A DNA stretch of 32,624 nucleotides from Microcoleaceae cyanobacterium MO_207.B10 (GCA_030064835.1 JASJEE010000015.1:1-32624), one strand, 5' to 3'; counted from the stretch's first letter, positions 18,391 through 29,433 are shown. The notes: generated by a model from the sequence alone, not told the origin. A program made the numbers and translations.

Positions 18391-21060
18391 CTACAACTCA
18401 CAACTATACTCACTCCGTTGCTGAATCAACTTCGCCACTAAACCAGTCCAACCAGTCTGATGACTCGCACCTAACCCAGCACCCTTATCGCCATGGAAAT
18501 ATTCATAAAATAAAATCAAATCTTGCCAATGAGGGTTATTTTGGAAGATTTCCCTCCCACCATAAACCGGACGGTTTCCGGTTTCATCCTTGACGAAAAT
18601 CTTGATTAACCTGGCTTCAATTTCCAATGCTACTTCCCACAAGTTCATCATATTACCTGAACCTGTCGGACATTCTACCTGGAAATCTTCACCTAAATAA
18701 TCATGAAATCTCTGGAGAGATTCTACCATTAAGTGATTAATGGGAAACCATATCGGACCGCGCCAATTAGAATTTCCACCAAACATCCCACTACTAGATT
18801 CAGCAGGTTCGTAGTCAACTCGATATTCCTCATTATCTGTATAAAAAATATAGGGATTTTCAGCGTGGAAACGAGATAAAGAACGAATACCATACTCACT
18901 AAAAAATTCGTTCTCATCGAGCATTTTTTCGAGAATTGTGCGGAGGCGTTCGGGACTGGCAATTGCTAGTAAACGTTCTGAGTCAATACCGCAAGCTTCC
19001 ATGCAAGCAATATTTTTGCTTAAGTCTGGGCGATTTTGCATAAACCAATTGACTCGTTTCTGGAAATTAGGTAATTTTTGCAGGGTTTCTGACTCAATAA
19101 TAGCGACAGCAAATAAAGGAATTAATCCTACTATTGAACGTACTTTTATATGCACATCTTCTTGATCGGGCGGATGCAATACATCATAATAAAAACCATC
19201 TTCTTCATTCCAAAGTTGAGTACCATCTGGACCTAGATGATTCATGGCATCAACTATGTAGAGAAAATGCTCGAAAAATTTAGAAGCAATATCTTCGTAA
19301 ACTTCATTTTCTCTGGCTAATTCCAGAGCAATAGTTAACATATCTAGACAGTACATTGCCATCCAACTTGTACCGTCTGATTGTTCAATATGTCCTCCGG
19401 TTGGTAGTTCTGAACTCCGGTCGAATACTCCAATATTATCTAAGCCTAAAAAGCCTCCTTCAAAAACATTATTACCTTCCATATCTTTCTGATTTACCCA
19501 CCAGGTAAAGTTAAGTAATAACTTTTGAAATACTCTTTCTAAAAACTGGCGATCGCCCCGACCATAGACTTCTTTTTCAATTTTATAAACTCGCCAAGTT
19601 GCCCAAGCATGAACGGGAGGATTTACATCACTAAAATTCCATTCATAAGCAGGTAATTGACCGTTGGGGTGCATATACCATTCTCTGGTTATTAGGTCTA
19701 GTTGATGTTTGGCAAAATAAGGGTCAATTATTGCTAAAGGTATGGCATGAAATGCTAAATCCCAAACTGCATACCAGGGATATTCCCATTTATCGGGCAT
19801 GGAGATGACATCATCATTAAATAGATGAATCCATTCATAATTTCTAATATTTTTGCGATTTTCTGATACTGGTGGTTGGGTAGGGTCGCCTTTTAACCAT
19901 TCATCAACTACATAATAATAATATTGTTTTGTCCACAATAGTCCGGCAAATGCTTGACGCTGAATGTTTTGCCATTCATCGCTCATTTTGCAAGGTGATA
20001 TGCGTTGATAAAATTCATCTGCTTCTCTGATGCGTGTTTGAAAAATATGGTCAAATTCTGAGTTTAATGGTTGTGAATTTTCTGGTGAATTACTCAGTCT
20101 TAATTTTATAGTTTTGGTTTCTCCTGCACCTAGTTCTATCTGATAATATGGTGAAAATTTAGTGCCTTTCATTTCTGGATTTACGGCTGATTTTACACCT
20201 TTAACCAAATAATCGTTGATGCCATTTTTTACATAAGGTGTATCATTTTCTTCTCCAAATAAATATTCTTTATTAGTCTCATTTTCGATAAATAATAATT
20301 CTTTTGCATCCTCACAATAAAGCCACATTTTGCCTAAAATATGATGCTCCGCTTCTACCAAATTAGAGTTAATTTTTTTCAGAATAGGTTTTTTTGAATT
20401 ATTATCCCAAGACCAAATATTTCTAAACCAAAGAGTGGGGAGTAAGTGTAAAGTTTTAGTTTCCGGGCCTCGATTACTAACAGTAATTTTGATTAAAATA
20501 TCTTCTTCTGTTGCTTTAGCATATTCAACTAAAACATCAAAATAACGATTTTCTGCAAAGATTCCCGTGTCCAGTAGTTCGTATTCCAAAGCATAGCGAT
20601 CGCGCTCTTGATTTTCTGTTACCAAGTCAGCATAGGGATAAGCACTTTGAGGATACTTATACAAAGCTTTCATGTAACTATGACTGGGGGTACTATCTAG
20701 ATAAAAATAATATTCTTTGACATCTTCCCCATGATTTCCTTGACTACCTGTGAGACCAAAAAGTCGTTCTTTAATAATAGGATCTTCGCCATTCCAGAGA
20801 GCGATCGCAAAACACAGCAATTGATGATTATCGGAAATACCGCAAATACCGTCTTCTCCCCAACGATAAGCGCGGTAATGAGATTCTTGGTGAGAAAAAT
20901 AATCCCAAGCTGAACCATCTTCACTGTAATCTTCTCGTACTGTACCCCATTGTCTCTCACTTAAATAGGGACCCCAGCGTCGCCAATATGCTTCATGGTT
21001 AAGGTCTGCTTCTAATCTTTTTTCTTCTTGAGTTAAGAGGTTGTTTTCTTGAGTATTCAT
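18391..21060 (-). CDS. GH63/MGH1-like glycoside hydrolase (glucosidase)
   Basis: The protein is about 889 aa, with the pattern of GH63 alpha-glucosidase / mannosyl- or glucosylglycerate hydrolase-like enzymes. An N-terminal beta-rich domain ([34 protein letters not shown]... in several steps) precedes an (alpha/alpha)6 barrel that contains [15 protein letters not shown] (about residue 445) and [13 protein letters not shown] (about 765-776), the regions holding the acidic catalytic residues of the family. It would hydrolyse alpha-linked glucosides in the cytoplasm, possibly compatible solutes, since no signal peptide is seen. The longest frame begins at a TTG (21072), but I prefer the ATG at 21060 ([13 protein letters not shown]). 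The exact substrate is uncertain. Confidence 0.85.
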   Translation of the reverse strand: MNTQENNLLTQEEKRLEADLNHEAYWRRWGPYLSERQWGTVREDYSEDGSAWDYFSHQESHYRAYRWGEDGICGISDNHQLLCFAIALWNGEDPIIKERLFGLTGSQGNHGEDVKEYYFYLDSTPSHSYMKALYKYPQSAYPYADLVTENQERDRYALEYELLDTGIFAENRYFDVLVEYAKATEEDILIKITVSNRGPETKTLHLLPTLWFRNIWSWDNNSKKPILKKINSNLVEAEHHILGKMWLYCEDAKELLFIENETNKEYLFGEENDTPYVKNGINDYLVKGVKSAVNPEMKGTKFSPYYQIELGAGETKTIKLRLSNSPENSQPLNSEFDHIFQTRIREADEFYQRISPCKMSDEWQNIQRQAFAGLLWTKQYYYYVVDEWLKGDPTQPPVSENRKNIRNYEWIHLFNDDVISMPDKWEYPWYAVWDLAFHAIPLAIIDPYFAKHQLDLITREWYMHPNGQLPAYEWNFSDVNPPVHAWATWRVYKIEKEVYGRGDRQFLERVFQKLLLNFTWWVNQKDMEGNNVFEGGFLGLDNIGVFDRSSELPTGGHIEQSDGTSWMAMYCLDMLTIALELARENEVYEDIASKFFEHFLYIVDAMNHLGPDGTQLWNEEDGFYYDVLHPPDQEDVHIKVRSIVGLIPLFAVAIIESETLQKLPNFQKRVNWFMQNRPDLSKNIACMEACGIDSERLLAIASPERLRTILEKMLDENEFFSEYGIRSLSRFHAENPYIFYTDNEEYRVDYEPAESSSGMFGGNSNWRGPIWFPINHLMVESLQRFHDYLGEDFQVECPTGSGNMMNLWEVALEIEARLIKIFVKDETGNRPVYGGREIFQNNPHWQDLILFYEYFHGDKGAGLGASHQTGWTGLVAKLIQQRSEYSCEL

Positions 21061-21250
21061 AATGACTGACAATTTGCAGCAGTTTTGAAGTTAAATTTAC
21101 TATACTTTTGATTAACTATCTGTAACATAATGATCCTTTCTGCTCTATCAAAGTGATACAAAGGGTAACATAAAGTGAGAAATTAATGCTCTCTGTAGCT
21201 ACATGGAGATTAATTTATACTAATGGCTTTAGTTGTCTTTTTTTCTGAAT

Positions 21251-21388
21251 TTAATCAGCATTATTTTTCGGCTCAATTTGTTTGAGTTCTTTTTCTAAGA
21301 AAAAGTTAATAAAAGTCCTAATTCCAGCAATAGCTCCTAACTTTCCGACATCACTCCAACTAGGAGATATTGCTGTTCCTACTATGTC
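21251..21388 (-). pseudogene. Truncated C-terminus of a DUF1622-type membrane protein
   Basis: On the minus strand this reads LLDIVGTAISPSWSDVGKLG, then AIAGIRTFINFFLEKEL and a TAA stop at 21251-21253. The pattern DIVxTAISPSW...RTFxNxFLEKEL is what I know from the end of DUF1622 family proteins. The reading frame is closed by TAG at 21386-21388 and nothing of the expected N-terminal membrane part follows, so the gene has been cut off at about 21388. Confidence 0.55.
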
Positions 21389-21892
21389 TAGTAGCTAATA
21401 GAAATTCTCAGGCAAGAACTAATGAAACTCCTAAATATAGTCGTATTTTTCCCTCTGAAGCAAACCGTTTTCAATTTTTCCGCCTCCGCCACATTTGTGA
21501 TCATGCTTTGAGTACACCAAAAGTAATAATCACAATTGCAATGGCTTATATTATTATCTTCAGCATGGTTACAAATTGGTCTAATAAATTTTCTATTATT
21601 TCAATTAGACTTGTGTTTAGATCCAGATTGCTAAACAGATTGAAGAATTTTTTATTCATGGTTTTTCCCAAAGTTTATTAATTTCTAAATATCAATGGCG
21701 GAGGCGTGCATTATGGGAGCGACTTGTGGGTAGATTTTAGCTTTTATTTTATTGGCAACTGATTAATTTCTCTAGTTCGCAAGTTTATCGCATTTATAGT
21801 AACTTTAATAGTAATATTTTTTCTAAATTATCAGAATTTTTTGAAAATTTTGTCAAGGAGAAAACAATTATTATAGAAAAAATCTTGATGTA
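21389..21892 (+). pseudogene. Degraded coding stretch of unknown origin
   Basis: A protein-like frame runs from about 21400 to 21681 (TPKYSRIFPSEANRFQFFRL, then RHICDHALSTPKVIITIAMA). A second frame continues as SKYQWRRRALWERLVGRF and, after a TAG, ends EKTIIIEKILM with a stop at about 21892. One frameshift and one nonsense codon separate the pieces. It abuts the truncated DUF1622 fragment and may be what truncated it. It could be a mobile-element remnant, but I cannot name a transposase family. Confidence 0.35.
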
Positions 21893-21990
21893 AAAAGAAT
21901 TGGCTATATCTAAATGTTAAGGGGAGAAAATATTTCTTTCCCCCCTAGTTTTTGTTAAAGGTAAATAATGAGATTTTAACTAAAAAAAAC

Positions 21991-22302
21991 TTAAACTTGA
22001 TTTGAACCTATTTCTAGAAGTTTTTCCAATCTTGCCGTTGACCAGTATTCTGTAGGGTAGGCGATCGCAAAAATAGACGAAAGCCTAACCAACCATGTCA
22101 CCTGTTTAAAAGAATCATCTTCATCATCATATTCATCAGGTGGGACTAATACCATAATTTCGACAAAATCTTTTGTTAAAGTAATGGGGAGGCCATAATA
22201 ACTTTCCTCAGCTTCGATGCGGACTTTATTACCATTTTCTAATGCTTCTTTCAACCTTTGATAGAGAAGATTAGACTTTTTTAACTTTTCCTTTTTGGCC
22301 AC
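21991..22302 (-). CDS. Conserved small cyanobacterial protein, 103 aa
   Basis: I do not recognise a named family. The start is GTG (GTG GCC AAA AAG) with GGGAGAA about 7 bases upstream. The N-terminus is lysine-rich (MAKKEKLKKSN). Then come NGNKVRIEAEESYYGLPITL and VEIMVLVPPDEYDDEDDS, which look like a small beta-barrel or Sm/OB-like fold with an acidic loop, and then VTWLVRLSSIFAIAYPTEYW. A KxRIE..YYGxPxxL core of this kind hints at a nucleic-acid or regulatory role, but this is speculation. It is cytoplasmic and monocistronic, on the same strand as the Ro gene but 570 bases downstream of it. Confidence 0.7.
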   Translation of the reverse strand: MAKKEKLKKSNLLYQRLKEALENGNKVRIEAEESYYGLPITLTKDFVEIMVLVPPDEYDDEDDSFKQVTWLVRLSSIFAIAYPTEYWSTARLEKLLEIGSNQV

Positions 22303-22875
22303 AATTATTCTCCCTAAGTCTGATGTTGCAATTTAGCACTTTTAATAGCACCGATGCACAACTGTGTGATTAACCCGGAGGCAGTCGCCGCCTTTTGCAA
22401 CTGACCAAAGTTAATTTAATTGTATGTCTTGAATTTTAACTTGATTGAGAACTTTTTCAACTTATTTACTGGCTAACGCCATTTGATTTTGTCAGGAAAC
22501 CATTACAGGGAAGCTAGTTAAAATTCAAAAATCAAAAGTCAAAAGTGTTTTTTCTATGATCTGTAAATCTTTGACTATTGCAATTTTTTATAGTCAGGAC
22601 TTACGCAAAACTGCCATATCCAGTAGGGGCTTTTTGCTATCGCAAAACTCCATTGAGGGGGGTTGCAAATTAAAGAATGATAATAGATTTTCAACTGTCG
22701 ATATATTGAGGAAAGAATTACCTAAAAATATCTACTTTCTGATTTCATCATTCCTAATCGTGCAACGCCTAAAAAGTTAGTATTTTGGGAAGACAAAGGC
22801 AAAAAAATTACTCCCCTACTCTCTTACTCCCCCGCTCCCTTACTCCCTAAAAAAGACTTTTTCAGCAAACCCTAA
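22303..22875. other. Gap downstream of the Ro gene
   Basis: There is no convincing gene. From about 22590 to 22876 the sequence resembles a decayed repeat element. It contains a pyrimidine minisatellite (CTCCCCTACTCTCTTACTCC region, 22808-22850) followed by CTTTTTCAGCAAACCCTAA, the right-end sequence of the MITE-like element at 12534-12778. The Ro stop codon lies immediately next to this end, so the element inserted at or near the 3' end of the Ro operon. I see no clear intrinsic terminator. Confidence 0.5.
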
Positions 22876-24405
<1,530 letters not shown>

Positions 24406-24426
24406 TTAATATTTATGATTAAATAT

Positions 24427-24493
24427 ACCGCGCAAGTTAAGAGAGTTTTGCTACTGAGAAGCTGTATGTAATCTCTCTAGTTTGGGGCGCGAC
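24427..24493 (-). ncRNA. U0: minimal Y-RNA-like hairpin in the Ro leader
   Basis: The RNA reads CGCGCCCCAAACUAGAGAG... ...CUCUCUUAACUUGCGCG. The outer stem CGCGC/GCGCG (24487-24491 with 24429-24433) and inner stem AGAGAG/CUCUCU enclose the conserved internal loop (5' CCCAAAC, 3' UUAACUU). The apex is short: AUUACAUAC, a relic of the acceptor strand seen in the other units, and a GCU..AGC hairpin. It has no D, anticodon or T arm. It sits 100 bases upstream of the Ro start codon, after the L7/L12-like gene, so it would lie in the mRNA leader of Ro. It could be a deletion product of a full unit, or a binding site through which Ro controls its own mRNA. Confidence 0.65.
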
Positions 24494-24512
24494 GACAACT
24501 GCTAAATAAAAG

Positions 24513-24572
24513 CTTGTAGTCTCTCAGCCTTATATATTTTCAGGCTAGAGCAATACTACAAACAAAAACTTT
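24513..24572. repeat. Diverged copy of the GTAGTAGGGCTTTAGC hairpin repeat
   Basis: CTTGTAGTCTCTCAGCC ... GGCTAGAGCAATACTACAAACAAAAACTTTT matches the element at 16583-16657 in order and ends but has lost most of the stem pairing. It lies between U0 and the L7/L12-like gene. Confidence 0.5.
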
Positions 24573-24765
24573 TTTATCCCTTGTTATTTAGACATAATAT
24601 TATTGTTTAAGGATAATTAAAAGCTTTAAATGAAATTCTAAAAGGGTTTTAAATCTGGTTTTACCCAATTTTTTCGAGCTTCCCAAGACATCAAGTTTTC
24701 TCTACTATAATATTCAAAAGGTAAAGCTGAATTTTCGTAAAGGTTGACTAAATTATTAGATACAC

Positions 24766-24884
24766 AATAGGGATTCTAAATGATTTGTAAAAAAACTGTA
24801 GGGGTTGGCTTTCCAAATCCCTCCTTTGGGTTTGGAGACCAAACCCCTACGATAAAATATTACAACCTAATTTACGGCTGCTAT
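24766..24884. repeat. Palindromic element of the GTAGGGGTTTGG family, copy 3
   Basis: It begins AATAGGGATTCTAAATGATTT and contains CTGTAGGGGTTGGCTTTCC and GAGACCAAACCCCTACG. It ends ACAACCTAATTTACGGCTGC, 5 bases from the stop codon of the L7/L12-like gene. It probably inserted at the 3' end of that gene and may now serve as its transcript end. Confidence 0.7.
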
Positions 24885-24888
24885 CAAA

Positions 24889-25278
24889 TTATTTCAAAGA
24901 AACTGTTGCTCCTAATTCTTCTAATTTTTGCTTCATCTGTTCAGCGTCTTGAATATTGACATTAGATTTAATAACTTGGGGTAAGTTATCAATAACTTTT
25001 TTAGTTTCCTGTAAACTTCCAAAGAGACTTAAACTGCGTATCTCCTTAATAAAAGATATTTTTTTGTTAGCTGGAAATTCCTCTAATACAATATCAAAAA
25101 TAGTTTTTGCTTCAGGAGGATCTATCTTATTCTTATCGACAATAGGAATAGGGTTTACTACAGTAATTTTATCGGCACTTACTTGAAAACAATCTTCTAT
25201 TTGTTTCACCAATTCTGTAGCTTCTAACATTGTTATTGATTTTAGTCTTTCCAATATTTCATCAGTTTTTATAGACAT
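24889..25278 (-). CDS. Divergent paralogue of ribosomal protein L7/L12 (bL12-like)
   Basis: At 129 aa it has the full bL12 layout. The N-terminal dimerisation helices (TDEILERLKSITMLEATELVKQIE, first 30 residues) are followed by a hinge (about 35-57, lacking the usual Ala/Gly-rich composition) and the C-terminal domain (58-129, FDIVLEEFPANKKISFIKEIRSL ... DAEQMKQKLEELGATVSLK). The translation-factor contact residues of E. coli L12 (Lys65, Ile69, Lys70, Arg73) have equivalents at Lys73, Ile77, Lys78 and Arg81. The near-invariant GLGLKEAK turn is changed to LFGSLQETK. It is not in an rplJ-rplL operon but between RNA units U1 and U0, upstream of Ro on the same strand, with GGAGAAAG before its ATG. 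It probably interacts with ribosome-associated GTPases or the stalk. Its role is unknown. Confidence 0.85.
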   Translation of the reverse strand: MSIKTDEILERLKSITMLEATELVKQIEDCFQVSADKITVVNPIPIVDKNKIDPPEAKTIFDIVLEEFPANKKISFIKEIRSLSLFGSLQETKKVIDNLPQVIKSNVNIQDAEQMKQKLEELGATVSLK

Positions 25279-25343
25279 GATGCTTTCTCCATATAATAAA
25301 AATTTTATATACTTTAAATTTATCTACAAATTACTTAAAATAA

Positions 25344-25488
<145 letters not shown>

Positions 25489-25631
25489 ATATTTTGATTT
25501 TTTATTGAATCTTTTTAGAGTGGATAGGTATTGTGATTGATACTAATATAAAATCTTATGATTTTGCCTGCCCTAAATATTTTGTAATCATCTGTAAATC
25601 TGTTTAATACCTTTTGCTTTGGTTTAAAATC

Positions 25632-25750
25632 ATCTCGCGCAAGTCAAGAAAGCTATTTGTATACAGACAGGAACAATACCCGTTTTTTCTTGATTATCAG
25701 TCAAGTGCCGTTTGGCTAGTATGTAAGCTTTCCCAGTTAGGGCGCGAGAT
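25632..25750 (-). ncRNA. U2: Y-RNA-like stem carrying a shrunken tRNA mimic (GAU loop)
   Basis: The outer stem is 9 bp (AUCUCGCGC/GCGCGAGAU), with internal loop CCUAAC / UUGACUU and inner stem GAAAGCU/AGCUUUC. The apical domain has a reduced D arm (GCC-AAAC-GGC). Its anticodon arm CUUGA-CUGAUAA-UCAAG (25705-25689) has the same stem as U1 but anticodon GAU (Ile) in place of CAU. The T-like arm is ACGGG-UAUUGUU-CCUGU, whose loop has lost the UUCRA consensus. The long variable arm of U1 is missing. The Y-like stem is intact while the tRNA part is eroding. Confidence 0.75.
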
Positions 25751-25877
25751 AAAAGTTCAATTTTTAGCAATTTATTTAATTATATAAACTGACATTTTTT
25801 GATGTCAAAAATTACTCTAATCATTGTTAAATATGTTTGAAAATATGTGTCTTACTTGGCTTTATTGTAGTAGTTAA

Positions 25878-25991
25878 AATCATTTCGCGCAAGTCAAAAA
25901 CCTGTATACGCAGGATACCTGCATTAGCTCTCGCTAACTTGCGTGGCAGTCAAATATATCTAAGATTTAATTGTTAGGGCGCGAAATGATT
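25878..25991 (-). ncRNA. U3: Y-RNA-like stem with a partly lost tRNA mimic (GCC loop)
   Basis: The outer stem is a perfect 13 bp (25979-25991 with 25878-25890). The internal loop is CCUAAC / UUUGACUU. The inner stem has changed to AAAUCU/AGGUUU, so pairing is kept while the sequence differs. The apex lacks a D arm. It keeps an anticodon-like arm UUUGA-CUGCCAC-GCAAG (25954-25938; anticodon GCC, Gly, with one A-G mismatch at the loop edge). A variable-arm hairpin UUAGC-GAGA-GCUAA capped by a GNRA tetraloop (25937-25924) and a T-like hairpin GCAGG-UAU-CCUGC with a 3-nt loop follow. Confidence 0.7.
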
Positions 25992-26009
25992 GTTTTATGT
26001 TGATAAATA

Positions 26010-26099
26010 TAGCAATCCTAAATAGGTTGTAAGATTTTCTCGTAGGGGTTTGGTTTCCAAATCCCTACAGTTTTTTCTCACGAATGATTTCCTATTGTT
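26010..26099. repeat. Palindromic element of the GTAGGGGTTTGG family, copy 4
   Basis: It begins TAGCAATCCTAAAT and contains CGTAGGGGTTTGGTTTCC and AATCCCTACAG, ending TGATTTCCTATTGTT. It is inserted in the spacer between U3 and U4 without disturbing either RNA unit. Confidence 0.75.
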
Positions 26100-26127
26100 A
26101 TATATTTTTTGAAATTAGGAATTAAAA

Positions 26128-26256
<129 letters not shown>

Positions 26257-26344
26257 AATTTTCTCTGCTTTATTTAATCTATTTAACTTGTTCCAACTTT
26301 AGTATTAAAATTAGAAATGACATATTAAGAGATAGGAATTAAAA

Positions 26345-26473
26345 TCACTCCGCGCAAGTTAAGAAAGCTGTTGTTTCATACGCAGGAATTGAACCTGCTA
26401 CGACTTGCGTGGAAGGCAAATGCTCTACCAAATGAGCTAGTATGTAAGCTTTCATTGTTAGGGCGCGGAGTGA
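26345..26473 (-). ncRNA. U5: as U4 but with a Gly-like anticodon arm (UCC loop)
   Basis: This unit is 129 nt and nearly identical to U4 in outer stem, internal loop, inner stem, acceptor-like stem, D arm and T arm. The outer stem (CACUCCGCGC/GCGCGGAGUG) shows compensatory change. The anticodon arm is a different sequence altogether: UUUGC-CUUCCAC-GCAAG (26420-26404), with anticodon UCC at 26413-26411 and a five-pair stem. Flanks of U4 and U5 are also related (GAUAGGAAUUAAAAUCAC on the plus strand), so the two arose by tandem duplication of about 217 bp, followed by replacement of only the anticodon arm. Confidence 0.88.
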
Positions 26474-26552
26474 AATTTTCTATGGTTTATTTAATCTATT
26501 AAAGCTGGTTAAACTTGAATATTAAAAGTAGAAAAGCATCTTAAGAGATAGG

Positions 26553-26730
26553 ATTTTACTAAGTTGAAAAAATAATGAATACAATACAGCCGTTCTTATC
26601 AGTTTTTAATCTGACAGTGAACCCACTAATCTTTATCTTCAGAAAGACTTAGAAAGTTTCACAATTAGTCGGTTGCCCGAATATCGCTATCTTAGAATGT
26701 ATGTATACTTTATCCGTTAGGGTGTTAAAT
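26553..26730 (-). ncRNA. U6: long degenerate unit related to U8
   Basis: The 5' part reads ACACCCUAACGGAUAAAGUA followed by UACAUACAUU, which follows U8 (CACCCUAACUGGUAAAGCGU, ACAUACAUU) rather than U1-U7. The 3' part ends UCAACUUAG, a decayed form of the UURACUUGCGC strand. The outer stem is poor. The middle holds a GNRA hairpin UCGG-GCAA-CCGA, an ACUAAU...AUUAGU pairing, GUGGGUUCACUG (T-arm-like GGGUUC) and a UCAG...CUGA hairpin. No anticodon arm can be read with confidence. A plus-strand frame of 36 codons across it (NLYLQKDLESFTISRLPEYR) looks slightly protein-like, so an inserted gene fragment is possible. It is probably a decaying copy. Confidence 0.45.
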
Positions 26731-26801
26731 CATTTCAGTTATCAGTTACCAATAAAAGTTTGATTTTTGATTTTTTTATTCTTATTATAATAGTTTAAAA
26801 A

Positions 26802-26930
26802 TCACTTCTTACAAGTTAAAAAAGCTGTTGATTCATCCGCAGGAATCGAACCTGCTACACTTTGTTCTTGAGACAAATGCTCTACCAAATGAGCTAGTAT
26901 GTAAGCTTTTTTTGTTAGGGCACGAAGTGA
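26802..26930 (-). ncRNA. U7: as U4/U5 but with a CAA anticodon arm
   Basis: It is again 129 nt. The D arm is identical to U4/U5, the T arm is GCAGG-UUCGAUU-CCUGC, the acceptor-like stem CAUAC/GGAUG and the inner stem AAAAGCU/AGCUUUU. The anticodon arm UUUGU-CUCAAGA-ACAAA (26877-26861) has five pairs and anticodon CAA (26870-26868), which would read Leu UUG, although real tRNA-Leu is class II. The outer stem UCACUUC/GAAGUGA is intact, but the GCGC part has changed to GUGC/GUAA with two weak pairs. It is the third member of the same scaffold with a third anticodon arm. Confidence 0.85.
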
Positions 26931-26948
26931 ATTTTAACCACTATTATT

Positions 26949-27108
26949 ATGTTCCGCACAAGTCAATAAAGGGCTGAATACTGATGCTCTATCCGTTGAG
27001 CTACACCCCCACAAAATATTAAAGAGGGGATGGTAGGACTTGAACCTACAACCTTCGGTTTAGCAAACCAAAATGTATGTACGCTTTACCAGTTAGGGTG
27101 CGGAACAT
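26949..27108 (-). ncRNA. U8: Y-RNA-like stem carrying a circularly permuted tRNA (GCU loop)
   Basis: The outer stem AUGUUCCGCAC/GUGCGGAACAU is a perfect 11 bp. The internal loop is CCUAAC / UUGACUU, and the inner stem UAAAG/CUUUA. Inside, the tRNA parts occur in permuted order. First comes the anticodon arm UUGGU-UUGCUAA-ACCGA (27071-27055; anticodon GCU), then AGGUU, the T arm GUAGG-UUCAAGU-CCUAC (27049-27033) and acceptor 3' strand CAUCCCC (27032-27026). A 15-nt AU-rich linker follows (27025-27011), then acceptor 5' strand GGGGGUG (27010-27004), UA, and D arm GCUC-AACGGAUA-GAGC (27001-26986). GGGGGUG and CAUCCCC form a perfect 7-bp acceptor stem. The D/T/acceptor parts look like a tRNA-Arg body, and the anticodon arm like tRNA-Ser(GCU). 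Confidence 0.85.
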
Positions 27109-27140
27109 TGAATATATTTTCCTTAAAACTCAGGTTTTAT

Positions 27141-28131
<991 letters not shown>

Positions 28132-29277
28132 ATGCTAAAAAAACTTTATGTCAACAACTTTAAATGTCTGGTTAACTTTGAAATTAAATTCTCAAATATA
28201 AATTTACTACTAGGAGCAAATGGTTCTGGAAAAACAACAGTTTTTGAAGTTTTGCATAAACTCCAAAAATTTATATTAGGAGAATTTGAAACTACTGGAA
28301 AATATTATCAAGTCTCAGAAATTTTTCATCAGCAAGATTTAACCAAATGGCAAAATTCATCTGTTCAGAAATTTGAATTAGAAATTGCTGGAAACGGAGG
28401 CACATATTTATATGTTCTGGAAATAGAATATCAAGATAATTCCATTCCCAGAATGCTTTCTGAAAATTTGACCTTTGATAAAAAACTTCTATTTGAGTTT
28501 AATATCCAGCAGACTTTACGAGAAATTCCTTTTGCAACACTATTTAATGATTACTCTAGCACCAAAGGATCTATGCTTGGATATTTTGATTTTTCGCGCT
28601 CAGGAGTAGGTTTTGTTCCTGAAAAACCAGACCAACAAAAACTTACTTTCTTTAAAAAGTTAATTGCCAATTTTTTTATTGTTCAAATAAATCCTTTTGC
28701 TATGACTACAGAAAGTCGTCAAGAGGAAAAACATCCTAATAGAAATATGTCAAACTATGCTGCTTGGTATAGTCATCTATCTCAAGAATTTTTGAATCAA
28801 ATATTTGAGCTTACACTAGAATTACAAAAAATAATCAAAGGTTTTAATTCTTTCCAAAATCAGAAATATGGAGAAGCTAGAATTCTTTCGGCAATTTTCA
28901 ATCTTCCCACTAAAACATCCTACAAACTTAACGAATTATCAGAAGGTCAAAAAACATTAATTGCTCTATATACTTTGATATTTTGCACTCCAGAAACTGA
29001 TTGTATTTTATGTATTGATGAACCAGAAAATTTTCTAGCTTTACCAGAAGTACAACCTTGGCTAATGAAACTTTTTGACTATTGTCAGTCGAATCAAAAA
29101 CAAGCATTATTAATTTCTCATCACCCATCTTTAATTAACTATTTAGCTAGTAATTCAGGTTATTGGTTTGAAAGACAAGAAAATCAACCTGTGCGGGTAC
29201 AGAAAATTGTTGAAGAAGATGAAGATGGTTTATCAATTGCCAAATTAATAGAACTTAGATGGATTTATGATGATTGA
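28132..29277 (+). CDS. SMC/ABC-like AAA_21 family ATPase
   Basis: The 381-aa protein has Walker A GANGSGKT (residues 28-35) right after MLKKLYVNNFKCLVNFEIKF. The ABC-type signature LSEGQ lies at 269-273, Walker B with catalytic Glu in CILCIDEPE (291-299), and the H-loop ISHH at 328-331. The insert between Walker A and signature is about 230 residues with no long coiled coil. This is the RecF/OLD-like ATPase type often paired in cyanobacteria with a small TOPRIM-like protein, as it is here. Such pairs occur in anti-phage modules (OLD, PARIS, Gabija-like), but the exact system is not identifiable. It is cytoplasmic. The ATG start gives the standard N-terminus. Confidence 0.87.
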   Translation: MLKKLYVNNFKCLVNFEIKFSNINLLLGANGSGKTTVFEVLHKLQKFILGEFETTGKYYQVSEIFHQQDLTKWQNSSVQKFELEIAGNGGTYLYVLEIEYQDNSIPRMLSENLTFDKKLLFEFNIQQTLREIPFATLFNDYSSTKGSMLGYFDFSRSGVGFVPEKPDQQKLTFFKKLIANFFIVQINPFAMTTESRQEEKHPNRNMSNYAAWYSHLSQEFLNQIFELTLELQKIIKGFNSFQNQKYGEARILSAIFNLPTKTSYKLNELSEGQKTLIALYTLIFCTPETDCILCIDEPENFLALPEVQPWLMKLFDYCQSNQKQALLISHHPSLINYLASNSGYWFERQENQPVRVQKIVEEDEDGLSIAKLIELRWIYDD

Positions 29278-29335
29278 ATAAAAATTATGGTTGTTTTGGA
29301 GTGTTTAAATAAACCGGGTTTGTTGGAGGGAAATG

Positions 29336-29363
29336 GTAGGGACGTTGCATGCAACGTCCGTAC
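29336..29363. repeat. Short palindrome GTAGGGACGTTG / CAACGTCCGTAC
   Basis: The arms meet at a central GCATGC, with one mismatch. It is the third GACGTT-type copy in the window and lies between the ATPase gene and its partner. Confidence 0.85.
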
Positions 29364-29433
29364 AAGGGAATTTCATACAAACTCGGTTTCTATCTTTTGA
29401 TTTGATATTACTTCTAAATTAATATTGCTAAAA

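Noticed and set aside
26610-26720. Protein-like 36-codon plus-strand frame over U6
   Set aside because: Too short, with a stop just before it and no start; noted only as a possible inserted fragment that could explain why U6 is disordered.
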